Counted from the first letter of the stretch, positions 1 to 8,879 are shown. The stretch: 64,000 bases of DNA from Haloterrigena gelatinilytica (GCF_013342145.1 NZ_JABUQZ010000001.1:558001-622000); one strand, 5' to 3'. Translations and numbers: made by a program. The notes: generated by a model not told the origin, from the sequence alone.

Positions 1-56
1 TAGATCTCTTCTGGCGGATTCGGTCCGGTCTCGAGGTCTTCCCAGAGGTTGACCAT
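1..56 (-). CDS. ppa: Inorganic pyrophosphatase, N-terminal fragment (runs off the window)
   Basis: Only the first 18 complete codons are present, reading leftwards from an ATG at 56 and cut by the window edge. The peptide MVNLWEDLETGPNPPEEIY matches what I recall of the N-terminus of haloarchaeal class A (soluble, hexameric) inorganic pyrophosphatase, which hydrolyses PPi to two phosphates and pulls biosynthetic reactions forward in the cytosol. No catalytic residue lies in this fragment, so the call rests on the N-terminal match alone. An A/T-rich stretch at about 82-95 may hold its promoter. Confidence 0.8.
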   Translation of the reverse strand, partial: MVNLWEDLETGPNPPEEI

Positions 57-230
57 GTACCGGAGACTCCATCGGTGGATCAAAAAGTACTTTCGTAATC
101 GAGTGTCACATTGTAGACGACGGTTGCCAGATACACGACATGAGATCCGGACAAGACCCACCAGTGTCCGGCGGTCGCAGAGCCGATCGGCTAGCCGCCG
201 GTCGCGCATACGAGGGATTAGTTGACAAGT

Positions 231-239
231 CTTAAATAG
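231..239 (+). promoter_or_regulatory. TATA box of the PadR-type regulator
   Basis: CTTAAATAG lies 22-30 nt before the ATG at 261, the spacing expected for a leaderless haloarchaeal transcript. Confidence 0.6.
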
Positions 240-260
240 TCTGGTGACATTTGCACAAGT

Positions 261-620
261 ATGTCAGAGGCACAATCAATCACCGGCGAACAGAGTATTG
301 CACGCGAACTCACCGCGTTCCAGACCAACATCCTCACGATCCTGGCCAAAGAGCCGATGTACGGCCTGGCGATCAAGCGCGAACTCGAGGACTACTACGG
401 AACGGAAGTAAACCACGGGCGTCTCTACCCGAACCTCGACGAACTCGTCGACCTCGGGCTGGTCGAGAAGAGCGAACTCGACAAGCGAACCAACCAGTAC
501 TCGCTGACCGACGACGGCTACGACGCCGTCCTCGACGGCGTCCAGTGGTCGCTCTCGAAGATCGTCACCGACGACGAGCGCGCCGACGAGATCCGCGACA
601 TCGTCGAGAACAGCTACTAA
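261..620 (+). CDS. PadR-family winged-helix transcriptional regulator
   Basis: The 119-residue protein is almost entirely one PadR winged-helix domain. The region around residues 15-40 (FQTNILTILAKEPMYGLAIKR) is the typical first helices with the MYG turn, followed by the recognition segment with the NHGRLYPNLDELVDLGLVEK signature (residues 52-69) and a wing ending in YSLTDDGYDAV. There is no effector domain, so it should act as a small dimeric DNA-binding switch. PadR proteins are usually repressors that often control their own gene or neighbours. The target cannot be read here; ppa is divergent and the next gene is convergent. The start is supported by the TATA box at 231-239. Confidence 0.85.
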   Translation: MSEAQSITGEQSIARELTAFQTNILTILAKEPMYGLAIKRELEDYYGTEVNHGRLYPNLDELVDLGLVEKSELDKRTNQYSLTDDGYDAVLDGVQWSLSKIVTDDERADEIRDIVENSY

Positions 621-659
621 CGCACGCGGCTGCGATTCCACCAGAACCACTCGTTGCGG

Positions 660-1298
660 TTATCGGCCCCGGCGGTCGGGGACCGAACGATCGGCCGTCT
701 CGGAGATCAGCTCGATCGATTCCGCGATCGCGTCCCGCTGTTCGGCGGACGGCCACGCATTTCTCACGAAGTACTCGGTACGGAACTCCCGGAGCTCCGC
801 GTCCGTGAGCTCCGCGATCGGCTTCGCGTAGTGGTTGCTCGCGAAATCGGCGAGCGTCGCGGCGTTGTCGCCGTGGACGTCGCCGTGGTTCTCGCGGACG
901 CGCTCGACGAGCTCCCGGTTGCGCGCCGCGACGTCGTTCCAGTCGTCCGGATCGCCCGTCCCTTCGAGGGGGATCTCGACCGCGCGCGAGAGGTCGGCGA
1001 TCCGGTCGGTCCGGATGACGCCCCGTTCACTGTCGTGCCACTCCGCGGGATGGAGGACGAGGGTGTCGCCGCCGTCGTCGTCGCGAACCCGGGCGGTGAA
1101 ATCGTACTCGGAGAGAAGCGTCGCGCGCCGCTCCCTGCGCGCTTCGGCCTCGTTCTCGTCGGGCGTCTCGCGCGCGATCCGCGTGAGCCGTTCGGCCTCG
1201 TCGACGACGTCTGCAGGAAGTTCCGTGGTCTCGAGGTCGCCGGCTCCGTCGTCGGAGTCGGCGCCGGTTTCGGCGAGCGATTCGTTCGAGTCGGTCAT
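660..1298 (-). CDS. RnhA-operon protein (haloarchaeal conserved protein)
   Basis: A 212-residue acidic protein that follows rnhA on the same strand 67 nt downstream. Haloarchaeal annotations name this family only by that position ('rnhA operon protein'); no catalytic motif is recognisable. Residues 1-30 are a disordered Asp/Glu/Ser-rich leader. The middle (about 60-95) contains YDFTARVRDDDGGDTLVLHP, which looks like a beta-rich strand pair. The C-terminal half is helical (NHYAKPIAELTDAELREFRTEYFVRNAWPS). A role linked to RNase HI is inferred from linkage only. Confidence 0.7.
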   Translation of the reverse strand: MTDSNESLAETGADSDDGAGDLETTELPADVVDEAERLTRIARETPDENEAEARRERRATLLSEYDFTARVRDDDGGDTLVLHPAEWHDSERGVIRTDRIADLSRAVEIPLEGTGDPDDWNDVAARNRELVERVRENHGDVHGDNAATLADFASNHYAKPIAELTDAELREFRTEYFVRNAWPSAEQRDAIAESIELISETADRSVPDRRGR

Positions 1299-1365
1299 AC
1301 CGAACCGTACGGCCTCGAGGACTTTTTCCCTTGCCGGTCCGCGCCGGCCGGACGGGAGGTCCGGC

Positions 1366-1959
1366 TCAGGCCGCGTCCAGCGCCTCGTTCACGAGCCCGT
1401 CCGCGCGGTCGTTGACCTCGCGCGGGACGTACTCGAGGGTCCATTCGTCGAACGCGCCGAGCAGTTCGTGGACGGTGACGCGCTTCTCGCGGAGCTCGGG
1501 GTTGTTGGTGTCGTACTCGCCGCGGACCTGCTTGACGATCAGTTCGGAGTCGCCGCGGACGTGGACCTCGTCGTAGCCGTAGTCGCGAGCGGCCTCGAGG
1601 CCGGCGATCAGCGCCTCGTACTCGGCCTGATTGTTGGTCGCCGTTCCGATCGTCTCGCCGTCCTCGGCGACGATCCCGTCGCCGGTGACGATCACCCAGC
1701 CGATCGCGGCCGGGCCGGGGTTCCCGCGCGAGCCGCCGTCGAAGTAGACGTGCGCGCGCCCGCCGCCCTCGCGCAACAGCGCCTCGAGGTCCCGCGGGTT
1801 CGATCCCTGGATGACGACCTTCTCGTCGTAGGCGACGGCCGTCGCGGAGCCGCGGCTCGCCCGCCAACGCTCGTGATCCGTGTTTCCGGACTCGACCGAC
1901 ACCCCTGCTTCCTCGAGTCGTGCTCGAGCCGTCTCGACGTCGCACTCGATGACCGGCAT
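1366..1959 (-). CDS. rnhA: Ribonuclease HI (type 1 RNase H)
   Basis: A 197-residue protein. Residues 1-65 form a small N-terminal extension found in haloarchaeal RNases HI. The RNase H fold starts near residue 70 with AHVYFDGGSRGNPGPAAIGW (first catalytic Asp), then NNQAEYEALIAGL (catalytic Glu), VRGDSELIVKQV (second Asp) and NDRADGLVNEAL (last Asp), so the DEDD set is complete. It cleaves the RNA strand of RNA-DNA hybrids, removing primers and R-loops. The ATG at 1959 was chosen over longer in-frame extensions because a TTTATC box (RNA sense) at about 1984-1990 sits 26-30 nt upstream, giving a leaderless mRNA. It is divergent from tfb. Confidence 0.93.
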   Translation of the reverse strand: MPVIECDVETARARLEEAGVSVESGNTDHERWRASRGSATAVAYDEKVVIQGSNPRDLEALLREGGGRAHVYFDGGSRGNPGPAAIGWVIVTGDGIVAEDGETIGTATNNQAEYEALIAGLEAARDYGYDEVHVRGDSELIVKQVRGEYDTNNPELREKRVTVHELLGAFDEWTLEYVPREVNDRADGLVNEALDAA

Positions 1960-2086
1960 TCGTTGCCGATATCCGCCGGAATCGGATAAAGTCTTTCCGG
2001 TATCAAATCGTAAACCCCGCTTCTGAAGCGCTGTAGTTCCCGATATCGTCCGATATTCCTCAGTGGCGGAAAACACCGACCAAGGA

Positions 2087-2094
2087 TTTATATG
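2087..2094 (+). promoter_or_regulatory. TATA box of tfb
   Basis: TTTATATG ends 28 nt before the ATG at 2122 and is preceded by a purine-rich stretch (CAAGGA) suited to a BRE, implying a leaderless tfb mRNA. Confidence 0.65.
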
Positions 2095-2121
2095 CGATGG
2101 TGATACTACTATAAAAGTGCG

Positions 2122-3084
2122 ATGACACGGTCCACCCGCCAGCGGGAGCGAACGCGTGAGACGGACGAGACCGAGGATCAGGAAGGGGTACGCGCTTGCC
2201 CCGAGTGTGAATCGGACAATCTCGTAAAGGACTCCGACCGGGGTGAGCTCATCTGTGAAGACTGTGGGCTCGTCGTGGAGGAGGAAAAAATTGACCCCGG
2301 CCCGGAGTGGCGGGCGTTCAATCATCAGGAGCGACAGGAGAAGTCCCGCGTCGGCGCGCCGACGACCCAGACGATGCACGACAAGGGACTGACGACGACC
2401 ATCGACTGGAAGGACAAAGACGCCTACGGTCGCTCCATCTCCTCGAAGAAGCGCAGTCAGATGCACCGACTGCGCAAGTGGCAGGAACGCATCCGTACCA
2501 AAGACGCCGGGGAGCGGAATCTGCAGTTCGCGCTCAGCGAGATCGACCGGATGGCCTCCGCGCTCGGGGTCCCTCGGTCCGTCCGCGAGGTCGCCTCAGT
2601 CATCTATCGCCGCGCGCTGAAGGAAGACCTCATCCGTGGCCGCTCGATCGAAGGCGTGGCCACCTCCGCGCTGTACGCCGCCTGTCGGAAGGAAGGCATC
2701 CCGCGCTCCCTCGAGGAAATCTCGGAAGTCTCTCGCGTCGAACGCAAAGAGATCGGTCGCACGTATCGGTACATCTCGCAGGAACTCGGTCTCGAGATGC
2801 GCCCCGTCGACCCGAAAAAGTACGTCCCCCGCTTCTGTTCCGAACTCGAACTCTCCGAGGAAGTCCAGACCAAGGCCAACGAGATCATCGAGAAGACCGC
2901 CGAGGAAGGGCTCCTCTCGGGCAAGTCGCCCACCGGCTACGCGGCCGCCGCGATCTACGCCGCCTCGCTGCTCTGTAACGAGAAGAAGACCCAGCGAGAG
3001 GTCGCCGACGTCGCGCAGGTCACGGAAGTGACCATCCGGAACCGGTACCAAGAACAGATCGAAGCGATGGGAATCCACGGCTAA
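2122..3084 (+). CDS. tfb: Transcription initiation factor IIB (TFB)
   Basis: A 320-residue archaeal TFIIB. An N-terminal zinc ribbon (CPECESDNL...CEDCGLVV, about residues 25-50) follows a charged Arg/Glu-rich tail. Next comes the B-finger/linker with the conserved [19 protein letters not shown] segment, then two cyclin-like repeats (about 120-215 and 225-315), each ending in the pattern A...YAA(C/S). The second repeat carries the DNA-binding helix-turn-helix that reads the BRE ([18 protein letters not shown]). It bridges TBP-DNA and RNA polymerase. Haloarchaea encode several TFB paralogs and this one cannot be assigned to a particular regulon. A T-tract at about 3103-3109 just after the stop is a likely terminator. 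Confidence 0.97.
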   Translation: MTRSTRQRERTRETDETEDQEGVRACPECESDNLVKDSDRGELICEDCGLVVEEEKIDPGPEWRAFNHQERQEKSRVGAPTTQTMHDKGLTTTIDWKDKDAYGRSISSKKRSQMHRLRKWQERIRTKDAGERNLQFALSEIDRMASALGVPRSVREVASVIYRRALKEDLIRGRSIEGVATSALYAACRKEGIPRSLEEISEVSRVERKEIGRTYRYISQELGLEMRPVDPKKYVPRFCSELELSEEVQTKANEIIEKTAEEGLLSGKSPTGYAAAAIYAASLLCNEKKTQREVADVAQVTEVTIRNRYQEQIEAMGIHG

Positions 3085-3156
3085 CTCGTCCACGACTGCT
3101 CCGTCTTTTTATCGACGCTACCCGTCACCAGCGACTGCACAACGCTCCGAAGGCGA

Positions 3157-3735
3157 TTACTCGTCGCTGGAGTTGCTCTCGCCGTCGGATTCGTTTCCGC
3201 TGCCGTCTTCGCTTTCGTTTCCGCTCTCCCCGCCGTCGCCCTCGGTGACCGTGATCGAGATCTCGTCGGTCATGTCGTAGGCGTTGTGCTGGGCGTCACC
3301 GGCCTGGGCACAGAGCTCGTGCTCCCCCGGCTCGAGTTCGAGTTCGGTCTCGAGTTCGCCCTCCGAGAGGTGGTAAAAGCCGTCTTCCTGGGGAATCACG
3401 TACTCCGGTTCGACGCAGCCCTCGTCGACGATCACGTGGAGGTGTCCGGCCCCGTTCTCGGCCGTCGTATCCTCGCCGACCGGCTGCAGTTCGAAGTTCT
3501 CGACCTCCATTTCGATTCCGACGGGGCTCGAGACCTCGGCGCCGTCTTCCGGTTGGACGAACGCGAGCTCGCCCTCCGGATCCGAGTAGTTGACGTTCTC
3601 GACGGGTTCGTCGTCGGTCTCGTTCTCTTCGGGTCCTTCGTCTTCGTTTGAGTCGCCGCCGCAGCCGGCGACGGCGGTGATTCCGGCCACAGCGCTTGCG
3701 GTGAGGTACTGGCGTCGCGTCGGTGTTCGTGTCAT
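3157..3735 (-). CDS. Twin-arginine lipoprotein with a DUF4399-like domain
   Basis: A 192-residue secreted lipoprotein. MTRTPTRRQYLTASAVAGITAVAGC carries a Tat-type RR motif and a lipobox ending in Cys near residue 25, followed by an acidic Asn/Glu linker. The folded part (about residues 50-160) has the order of DUF4399-type domains: FVQPEDGAEVSSPVGIEMEVENFELQP, then GHLHVIVD and HNAYDMTDEISITV. DUF4399 proteins are small beta-sandwich periplasmic/surface proteins of unknown function. The C-terminus is a 30-residue Glu/Ser/Asn/Gly tail. The ATG at 3735 is chosen because it places the Tat motif at the N-terminus. Confidence 0.75.
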   Translation of the reverse strand: MTRTPTRRQYLTASAVAGITAVAGCGGDSNEDEGPEENETDDEPVENVNYSDPEGELAFVQPEDGAEVSSPVGIEMEVENFELQPVGEDTTAENGAGHLHVIVDEGCVEPEYVIPQEDGFYHLSEGELETELELEPGEHELCAQAGDAQHNAYDMTDEISITVTEGDGGESGNESEDGSGNESDGESNSSDE

Positions 3736-4037
3736 GGGAAATCGGTAACTCGGCGGTGGGTGATCGAATCCGGTCGATCGGCGCGTTCCTGGCGCCCGCT
3801 CGACGACGGACCGCGGCCGGGCCGGCGAGCGCGCCGTCGACTCACGGAGACGGCAATCTGTACCCAATCTGGCGGCTTCACGGCGAAAAACCCACGCCCT
3901 GCGTTCGCTACGGAGCCAGCCCGTCCCGGCGCTCGAGGGGAACACGCCCCGTCCCGAGCCGAGCGCAACCGGTATCCCGCGGGGAAGTCCGTGCGCGGTG
4001 CGATCTCGATTCGGGACGGAGACGCGCCTCGACGGCG
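3736..4037. other. Intergenic stretch, no gene seen
   Basis: About 300 nt of GC-rich sequence between two same-strand lipoprotein genes. All reading frames through it are Arg/Pro-rich shadow frames. It should hold the promoter of the lipoprotein starting at 3735, but I see no clear TATA box. Confidence 0.4.
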
Positions 4038-4334
4038 TTATTCGCCGCCGCCGTTCGTTTCGTTTTCTTCGGAGTCGTTGCCGTCGCTCTCGTTGCCGTC
4101 AGTCTCGTTCGTTTCGTTGTCCTCGGTCTCGTTGGTCGCGAAACCGTTCTCCTCCTCGCTCTCGTTTTCTTCCGGCGTCTCCGATTCGTTGTCTTCCGGC
4201 GCCGCCGGTTCTTCCTCCGGTCCCTCCTGGTCTTCGCCGTTGCCGCCGCCACCATCGCCACAGCCGGCCAGCGCCGCGAGACCGACTGCGCCGCTCAGTG
4301 CGATCACTCGTCTGCGAGTAGGTTGGGTCGTCAT
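4038..4334 (-). CDS. Short acidic lipoprotein of unknown function
   Basis: A 98-residue protein: MTTQPTRRRVIALSGAVGLAALAGC is a Tat-type signal with a lipobox, and everything after the Cys is low-complexity Glu/Asn/Asp/Gly/Ser with repeated NETE/NESE motifs. No folded domain is visible. It may be a spacer-like surface lipoprotein, or the decayed remnant of a lipoprotein that lost its domain. The neighbour at 3157-3735 has the same signal-plus-acidic-linker design. The start is set by the Tat motif; the longer in-frame reading adds 12 residues without any signal feature. Confidence 0.6.
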   Translation of the reverse strand: MTTQPTRRRVIALSGAVGLAALAGCGDGGGGNGEDQEGPEEEPAAPEDNESETPEENESEEENGFATNETEDNETNETDGNESDGNDSEENETNGGGE

Positions 4335-4617
4335 TGTGGCCTCGCTAGATTGCCGGCGAGTGAGAGTCAAGAGAATGTGGAGCCTAGCCGCGAGGCGCTG
4401 ATACCAACGCGTGTTTACGCGGCCGGGATCGAGGCGCGACCGACGAGCCGGTATCGACCGACCGAGACGACGGGGACGCGCGACCGAGGCGACCGGCTCG
4501 GGCGAAATCCGGCGCCCGACTCGGCGACATCGAATCGGAAAACGAACCGTTACTGACCCGGCGGTCGCTCCCGTGTCCGAGTCGCGACGGCGCGACGACC
4601 GCGACCGGTCGGTTCGC

Positions 4618-5268
4618 TCACTCCTCCTTGCCGACGCTGATGACCTGCAACAGCGAGTAGACGGGGACGCCCTCGAGTTCCTCGACGCCCTGCTTGTCCG
4701 CGAGGACCACGCAGGCCAGCGGCTCGCCGCCCTCCGCGCGGATGGCCTCGATGGTCTCGCGCATCGTCGTGCCGCTGGTGATCGTGTCGTCGACGATGTA
4801 GCACTCGCGGTCGCGGATGCCCGCGAAGTTCCGGCTGAACGTACCGCCTAACTCATCGATGTCGCCCTCCTCCCACTGGTGTTTCGCGGGAGTGTACGTT
4901 CCCAGGTCGGTCTCGAGTTCCCGGGCGACCAGCGTCGCGATGGGGCCGCCGGCCTTCTCGATGCCGATCGTCAGGTCGACGTCCTCGCCGTGTTTGGCGA
5001 GCATGTCGGCCATCGCCTCCGCGATCGCGCCCATGCGTTTGCTGTCCCGGCCGATGGCCGACCAATCGACGTGGATGTCTTGGGGGCCGCTGGGGCTCGC
5101 GGCGCCGTTCTGCGGTCGGTCGCTGGGCTGTGTCGTCGCGTCGCTGCGCTCGACGAGCCAGCTCGCCGTCTCCCGGGAGACGTTCAGTTCGTCCGCGATC
5201 TCTCCCTTCGAGAGGCCCCGGGCTGCGAGCTCGGCCGCGCTCTCGATGAGGTCGTCGACGTTTTTCAT
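4618..5268 (-). CDS. gfcR: GfcR, HTH-phosphoribosyltransferase-type transcriptional activator
   Basis: A 216-residue protein with an N-terminal helix-turn-helix (residues 1-45, GLSKGEIADELNVSRETASWLV) joined to an orotate-phosphoribosyltransferase-like domain with the PRPP loop CYIVDDTITSGTTMRE. It was formerly annotated as PyrE2. In Haloferax the orthologue is known as GfcR, which activates genes of glucose/fructose and galactose degradation after sensing a sugar-acid phosphate. The gene overlaps the stop of gdh by 4 nt (ATGA), so it is translationally coupled to a gene of that very pathway. That supports GfcR over a pyrimidine-salvage enzyme. Confidence 0.88.
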   Translation of the reverse strand: MKNVDDLIESAAELAARGLSKGEIADELNVSRETASWLVERSDATTQPSDRPQNGAASPSGPQDIHVDWSAIGRDSKRMGAIAEAMADMLAKHGEDVDLTIGIEKAGGPIATLVARELETDLGTYTPAKHQWEEGDIDELGGTFSRNFAGIRDRECYIVDDTITSGTTMRETIEAIRAEGGEPLACVVLADKQGVEELEGVPVYSLLQVISVGKEE

Positions 5269-6362
5269 ATATTACTGAATTCGACGGCCGTTTTTATAGT
5301 CGTGTCGTCGTCGGCAGTCGCGTCGTCGGTCGGGTCCGAAAACGCCCGTTCGTACTCCTCGAGGCCGTAGACGCCGCTCACGACGTCTTCGATGACCCAC
5401 GACGGCAGGCCGGCCAGCGTATCGATGGCCGACGCGAAGTGGTCGCGGTTCGAGTTGACGCTGCCGACGACGGCCTTGTTGTGCAGGACCATCTCGCGGT
5501 GGAGGCGGCCGCCGTCGACCTCGAAGCTCCAGTCGCCGGGGACGCCCAGCAGGGCGGCGACGCCGTTGGGCGCGAGCGCCTCGATCGACTCGAACGCGTG
5601 TTTCGCGTAGCCGGTGGCCTCGTAGACGACGTCCATCGGCTCGTAGACCTCGGGAATCTCCGGGACCGACGTCTCGCGGGAGTCGATGTAAGTCACGTCG
5701 AGTTCGTCGAGGATGGCGATCGACGGGTGGGGTCGGTCGCGCCGGCCCAGACAGTAGACCCGGTCGTATCCCATCGTCGTCCGGAACATCGCCGCCGTCA
5801 ACAGGCCTAACGAACCGTTACCGAGGACGAGCACGGACTCGGGCTGCCAGTCGAACGCCGACCGCGCCGCGGCGGCGTGTTCGATGGCCTTCTCGGTGAT
5901 GCTGATCGGCTCGACGAGGAAGCCGACCGGCGCGAGGTCGGCGGAGATGGGTACGAGGCAGTCGGCGGGGCTCGTGAAGTATTCGGCCATGAAGCCGTGG
6001 GCGCCGACGATTCCGCGCTCGACGTACGCGCCCTCGGGCGCCATGTCGGGCTCGCCGCGCTCGAAGTAGACGTTCGTCTCGACATCCGGCGGCGGTCGTC
6101 GCACCGTCGGGACGACGTACTGGCCCTCCTCGAGGTCGGTGCCGTTGGGATCTTCGACGACGCCGACGGCCTCGTGACCGAGGACGAGGCGGTCGTCGCC
6201 GTCGGGGACGCCGCCGTGACCGCCGGCGATGACCTCGTCGTCGGTGCCGTCGACGCCGACGCGGAGCGTCCGAACGAGCGCTTCGCCGGGGGCTGGTTCG
6301 GGAACGGGTAAGTCGATCAACGACGGCGTCCCCGCCCCGGGCTCGACTGCGATAGCCTTCAT
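5265..6362 (-). CDS. gdh: Glucose 1-dehydrogenase
   Basis: A 365-residue zinc-dependent medium-chain dehydrogenase that oxidises D-glucose with NAD(P)+ to gluconolactone, the first step of the haloarchaeal semi-phosphorylative Entner-Doudoroff pathway. The GroES-like part (residues 1-150) has GVDGTDDEVIAGGHG and LGHEAVGVVE, with metal-site His and Glu. The Rossmann part has VLVLGNGSLGLLTAAMF, and the C-terminal half has the GSVNSNRDHF segment characteristic of archaeal GlcDH. It is followed by gfcR with an ATGA overlap. An AATAAATAC box (6391-6398 on the complement) 29-36 nt upstream fixes the start. Confidence 0.93.
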   Translation of the reverse strand: MKAIAVEPGAGTPSLIDLPVPEPAPGEALVRTLRVGVDGTDDEVIAGGHGGVPDGDDRLVLGHEAVGVVEDPNGTDLEEGQYVVPTVRRPPPDVETNVYFERGEPDMAPEGAYVERGIVGAHGFMAEYFTSPADCLVPISADLAPVGFLVEPISITEKAIEHAAAARSAFDWQPESVLVLGNGSLGLLTAAMFRTTMGYDRVYCLGRRDRPHPSIAILDELDVTYIDSRETSVPEIPEVYEPMDVVYEATGYAKHAFESIEALAPNGVAALLGVPGDWSFEVDGGRLHREMVLHNKAVVGSVNSNRDHFASAIDTLAGLPSWVIEDVVSGVYGLEEYERAFSDPTDDATADDDTTIKTAVEFSNI

Positions 6363-6390
6363 GTGAACTGCCTACGCACCGCAGAACTAA

Positions 6391-6398
6391 GTATTTAT
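6391..6398 (-). promoter_or_regulatory. TATA box of the gdh-gfcR operon
   Basis: On the complement, AATAAATAC lies about 30 nt before the gdh ATG. The divergent HAD gene at 6488 has its own ATTATC box near 6458-6463, so the 125-nt divergent region holds both promoters. It is the natural place to look for a GfcR operator, which I could not define by eye. Confidence 0.6.
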
Positions 6399-6487
6399 TC
6401 CTATTCGAGTAAAAACACAGCGCTCCCGCTCGCGCGTCGTCGCCGGCACTGAAAACGATTATCCGGCTGCTCCTGTCAGTAGCTCTC

Positions 6488-7759
6488 ATGGAACGATACG
6501 ATCTCGTCTATCGGCTCTACGACGAGTACGACACGGACCGGCTGCGGGAGTACCAGGCGTTCGTCGACGTCTTCCCGGCGATCGACTCCCGCGTCGCACT
6601 CGAGCACTGGCAGAGCGCCAACGAGGAACTCGAGCGGCGGAAAGACGAGATCCGCGGCGACTTCGCGGCCGGCGAGACGTTCGCGGAGGTCGCCGCCCGC
6701 GCCGACCGCGATCAGGCCTTCACCGCGCTGGACCTCGAGGCGAAGTACGGTCGCGCGGTCAACGTCCTCGTGTTGGACGTCGACGAGACGTTGCGCTCTG
6801 CGGGGGGAACGGACAACGAGATCCCCCGCGACACGCTCCACGTCCTGACGGAGTTCCACGAGGCGGGCGTTCCGATCGTCATCTGTACCGGCCAGACCTT
6901 AGAGAACGTCAAGGGCTTTGCCATCCAGGGGCTGGGCAGCGAGATCGTCCACTCGGGGAACCTCTCGATCGTCTACGAGGCCGGGACGGGCGTGTTCACG
7001 CCGGGCCACGGCGCCGACACGAAGCAACTGCTCTACGAGGAGTTAGACGCCGAGATCCGGGACGTCTTCGACGACGTTCGCGCGCGGGTGCTTCCCGAGG
7101 CCCCCGAGGACCTCCGGCGGGGCTGTCACCTGCAGGGCAACGAGTTCAACGTCACGATGAAGCCCAACTACGAGACCGGCTCCGCGAAGGCCCGGGAGAC
7201 CATCGACGCGGCGCTGGTCTACCTGATCGACCTGCTGGCCGACGCCGTCGGCACCGCCCTCGAGGCGTCGCGCGACGACGGAGAGATCGAGCTCGCGGGC
7301 GAGACGGTCACCGACTGGACGCGGGCCTTCTACGCCGATCAGGACCCCGAGATCAGGAGCGTCCTCGAGAGCGAGGGCGGCTATCCCGACCTCGATGGCG
7401 ACGCCGTCCCCGAGCCGCTGACTGACGTCCTCGACCGGATCGACGTCGCCTACTACGAGGCCGACGCGGCCGAGATCGGCAGCCTCGAGTTGAACAAGGT
7501 CGTCGGCGTCGAACGCGCGCTGGACGTGTTGGGCGTCGACGATCCGTTCTCGCTCGTGATGGGCGACTCGAAGAGCGACCTGCGCGTGATGAAGTGGGCC
7601 GACGAACACGACGCGGGGATCGCCGCCGCACCCGAACACGCCTCCCAGGACACCTTAGAGCACGTCCTCGAGACCGACGAACTCGTCTTCGATCGCGGGA
7701 AGAGCGTGGACGTCCTGCGGACGGTGTACGCGATGAACAGACTGGCGCGACTCGACTGA
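6488..7759 (+). CDS. HAD-superfamily hydrolase (probable phosphatase)
   Basis: A 423-residue protein with an N-terminal helical region of about 90 residues (MERYDLVYRLYDEYDTDRLREYQAF...) of unknown role. A full HAD phosphatase core follows: motif I VLVLDVDETL (Asp nucleophile and acid/base Asp, around residue 97), motif II VICTGQT, a distal Lys in LELNKVVGVERAL and motif IV LVMGDSKSDLRVM. The cap between motifs II and IV (about 150-340) resembles C2-type caps of sugar-phosphate phosphatases. The substrate is unknown. Placement next to gdh/gfcR suggests a sugar or sugar-acid phosphate, but that is inference. An ATTATC box at 6458-6463 supports the start. Confidence 0.78.
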   Translation: MERYDLVYRLYDEYDTDRLREYQAFVDVFPAIDSRVALEHWQSANEELERRKDEIRGDFAAGETFAEVAARADRDQAFTALDLEAKYGRAVNVLVLDVDETLRSAGGTDNEIPRDTLHVLTEFHEAGVPIVICTGQTLENVKGFAIQGLGSEIVHSGNLSIVYEAGTGVFTPGHGADTKQLLYEELDAEIRDVFDDVRARVLPEAPEDLRRGCHLQGNEFNVTMKPNYETGSAKARETIDAALVYLIDLLADAVGTALEASRDDGEIELAGETVTDWTRAFYADQDPEIRSVLESEGGYPDLDGDAVPEPLTDVLDRIDVAYYEADAAEIGSLELNKVVGVERALDVLGVDDPFSLVMGDSKSDLRVMKWADEHDAGIAAAPEHASQDTLEHVLETDELVFDRGKSVDVLRTVYAMNRLARLD

Positions 7760-8095
7760 GCGAGCCCGCCCTCGAGTCGCCCGCGATCCGATCCGCTCGG
7801 CTCGAACTGACTATCATGGAACGCTGACCGTTATCGGCAGTGAGAGGCTGTCTTAAACGGCTGGAAGACAAAAGCCTGCTCATCAACCAGACGGGAGCGC
7901 TATCGAGTGGTAGCACGATCCGAGCGGGTGTGGCGCCGACGAGCACGCCGGCATCGCCGAGTGCCGACAGGCGCTCTCGCCACCCCTGACGTGGATCGGC
8001 GAGACAATTATGAGACGATTCGGGTCCCCACGCACGTACGACAGCGGCATCGTTCATCGACCGGACTCGAGCTCTACCAACGAGGTGATCGACCG
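7760..8095 (+). other. Intergenic/leader region before the HTH_10 gene
   Basis: There is no convincing gene in these 336 nt. A TATA-like CTTAAA at about 7851-7856 could start a long leader. GTGGCG (7930-7935) can pair with CGCCAC (7978-7983), with GGG/CCC extending the stem and a small CGGCA/TGCCG hairpin inside. A good Shine-Dalgarno sequence (GAGGTGAT, about 8082-8089) precedes the next ATG, so the downstream mRNA is probably not leaderless. Confidence 0.4.
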
Positions 8096-8773
8096 ATGAC
8101 GACGATCGCAGAGCTCACGCTTTCGACCGACGAGTTCGCGCTCGCCGAGACGTTACAGCGACTGCCGGAGATGGAGGTCCGCGTCGAAAGCGTCGTCGCC
8201 GAGGGCCCGGTACGGACGATGCCTCTCGTCTGGTTCTCGAACGTCGATCCCGACGCGATCGACGAGGCCCTCGCGGCAGATCCCACCGTCGCCGACTACC
8301 AGCAACTCCTCGAGAACACCGACGACGACGAGTGGTTCTACCGCCTCCAGTACGGCGAGGACGTCGGCTCCGTCTGTTGTGCGGTCTACTCCAACGGCGG
8401 TACGCTACTCGACGCGCAGGTCAGCGAGGGCCAGTGGACGCTCCGACTGCTCTTCCCCGAGCGCGAGGAGCTCTCCGACGCCGTCTCGGCCATCGAGGAA
8501 CAGGGGGCTCGCGTCGACGTCCGCCGGATGGTCGAAGCCGGCCAGGACGAGGACCTCGAGACGACCGCGGCGCTGACCGAGCCCCAGCAGGAGGCGATCG
8601 CCGAAGCCTACCGCCAGGGCTACTACGACGTCCCGCGGGAGATTTCGCTCGAGGAACTGGCCAACGAACTCGATATCTCTCACCAGGCGTTGTCCGAGCG
8701 GCTCCGTCGGGCCAACCGCGTGCTCGCCAGCGAGCAACTCGACGAGCCGACCGGCGAACTCGCGACCGAGTAG
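8096..8773 (+). CDS. HTH_10 (bacterio-opsin-activator type) transcriptional regulator
   Basis: A 225-residue protein with an N-terminal alpha/beta sensor-like domain (residues 1-155, starting MTTIAELTLSTDEFALAETL) and a C-terminal HTH_10 domain (about 160-215) with the signature LTEPQQEAIAEAYRQGYYDVPR...LANELDISHQALSERLRRA. HTH_10 proteins are haloarchaeal regulators related to the C-terminus of Bat. The ATG at 8096 follows GAGGTGATCGACCG, a Shine-Dalgarno at good distance, and matches the N-terminus of its paralog at 33559-34221; longer in-frame readings carry no conserved residues. It precedes the aldolase gene and might regulate it, which is inference. Confidence 0.82.
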   Translation: MTTIAELTLSTDEFALAETLQRLPEMEVRVESVVAEGPVRTMPLVWFSNVDPDAIDEALAADPTVADYQQLLENTDDDEWFYRLQYGEDVGSVCCAVYSNGGTLLDAQVSEGQWTLRLLFPEREELSDAVSAIEEQGARVDVRRMVEAGQDEDLETTAALTEPQQEAIAEAYRQGYYDVPREISLEELANELDISHQALSERLRRANRVLASEQLDEPTGELATE

Positions 8774-8879
8774 CGGTCCGGCCGAATCGGCGTGCAAGTC
8801 GCACCGAAGGGCGTCGGAACGCGGGATCGGTGTGGCTCGCCGGACGCGTTCCGTCGATCTACCGTGCCGTAAGGCTGTC

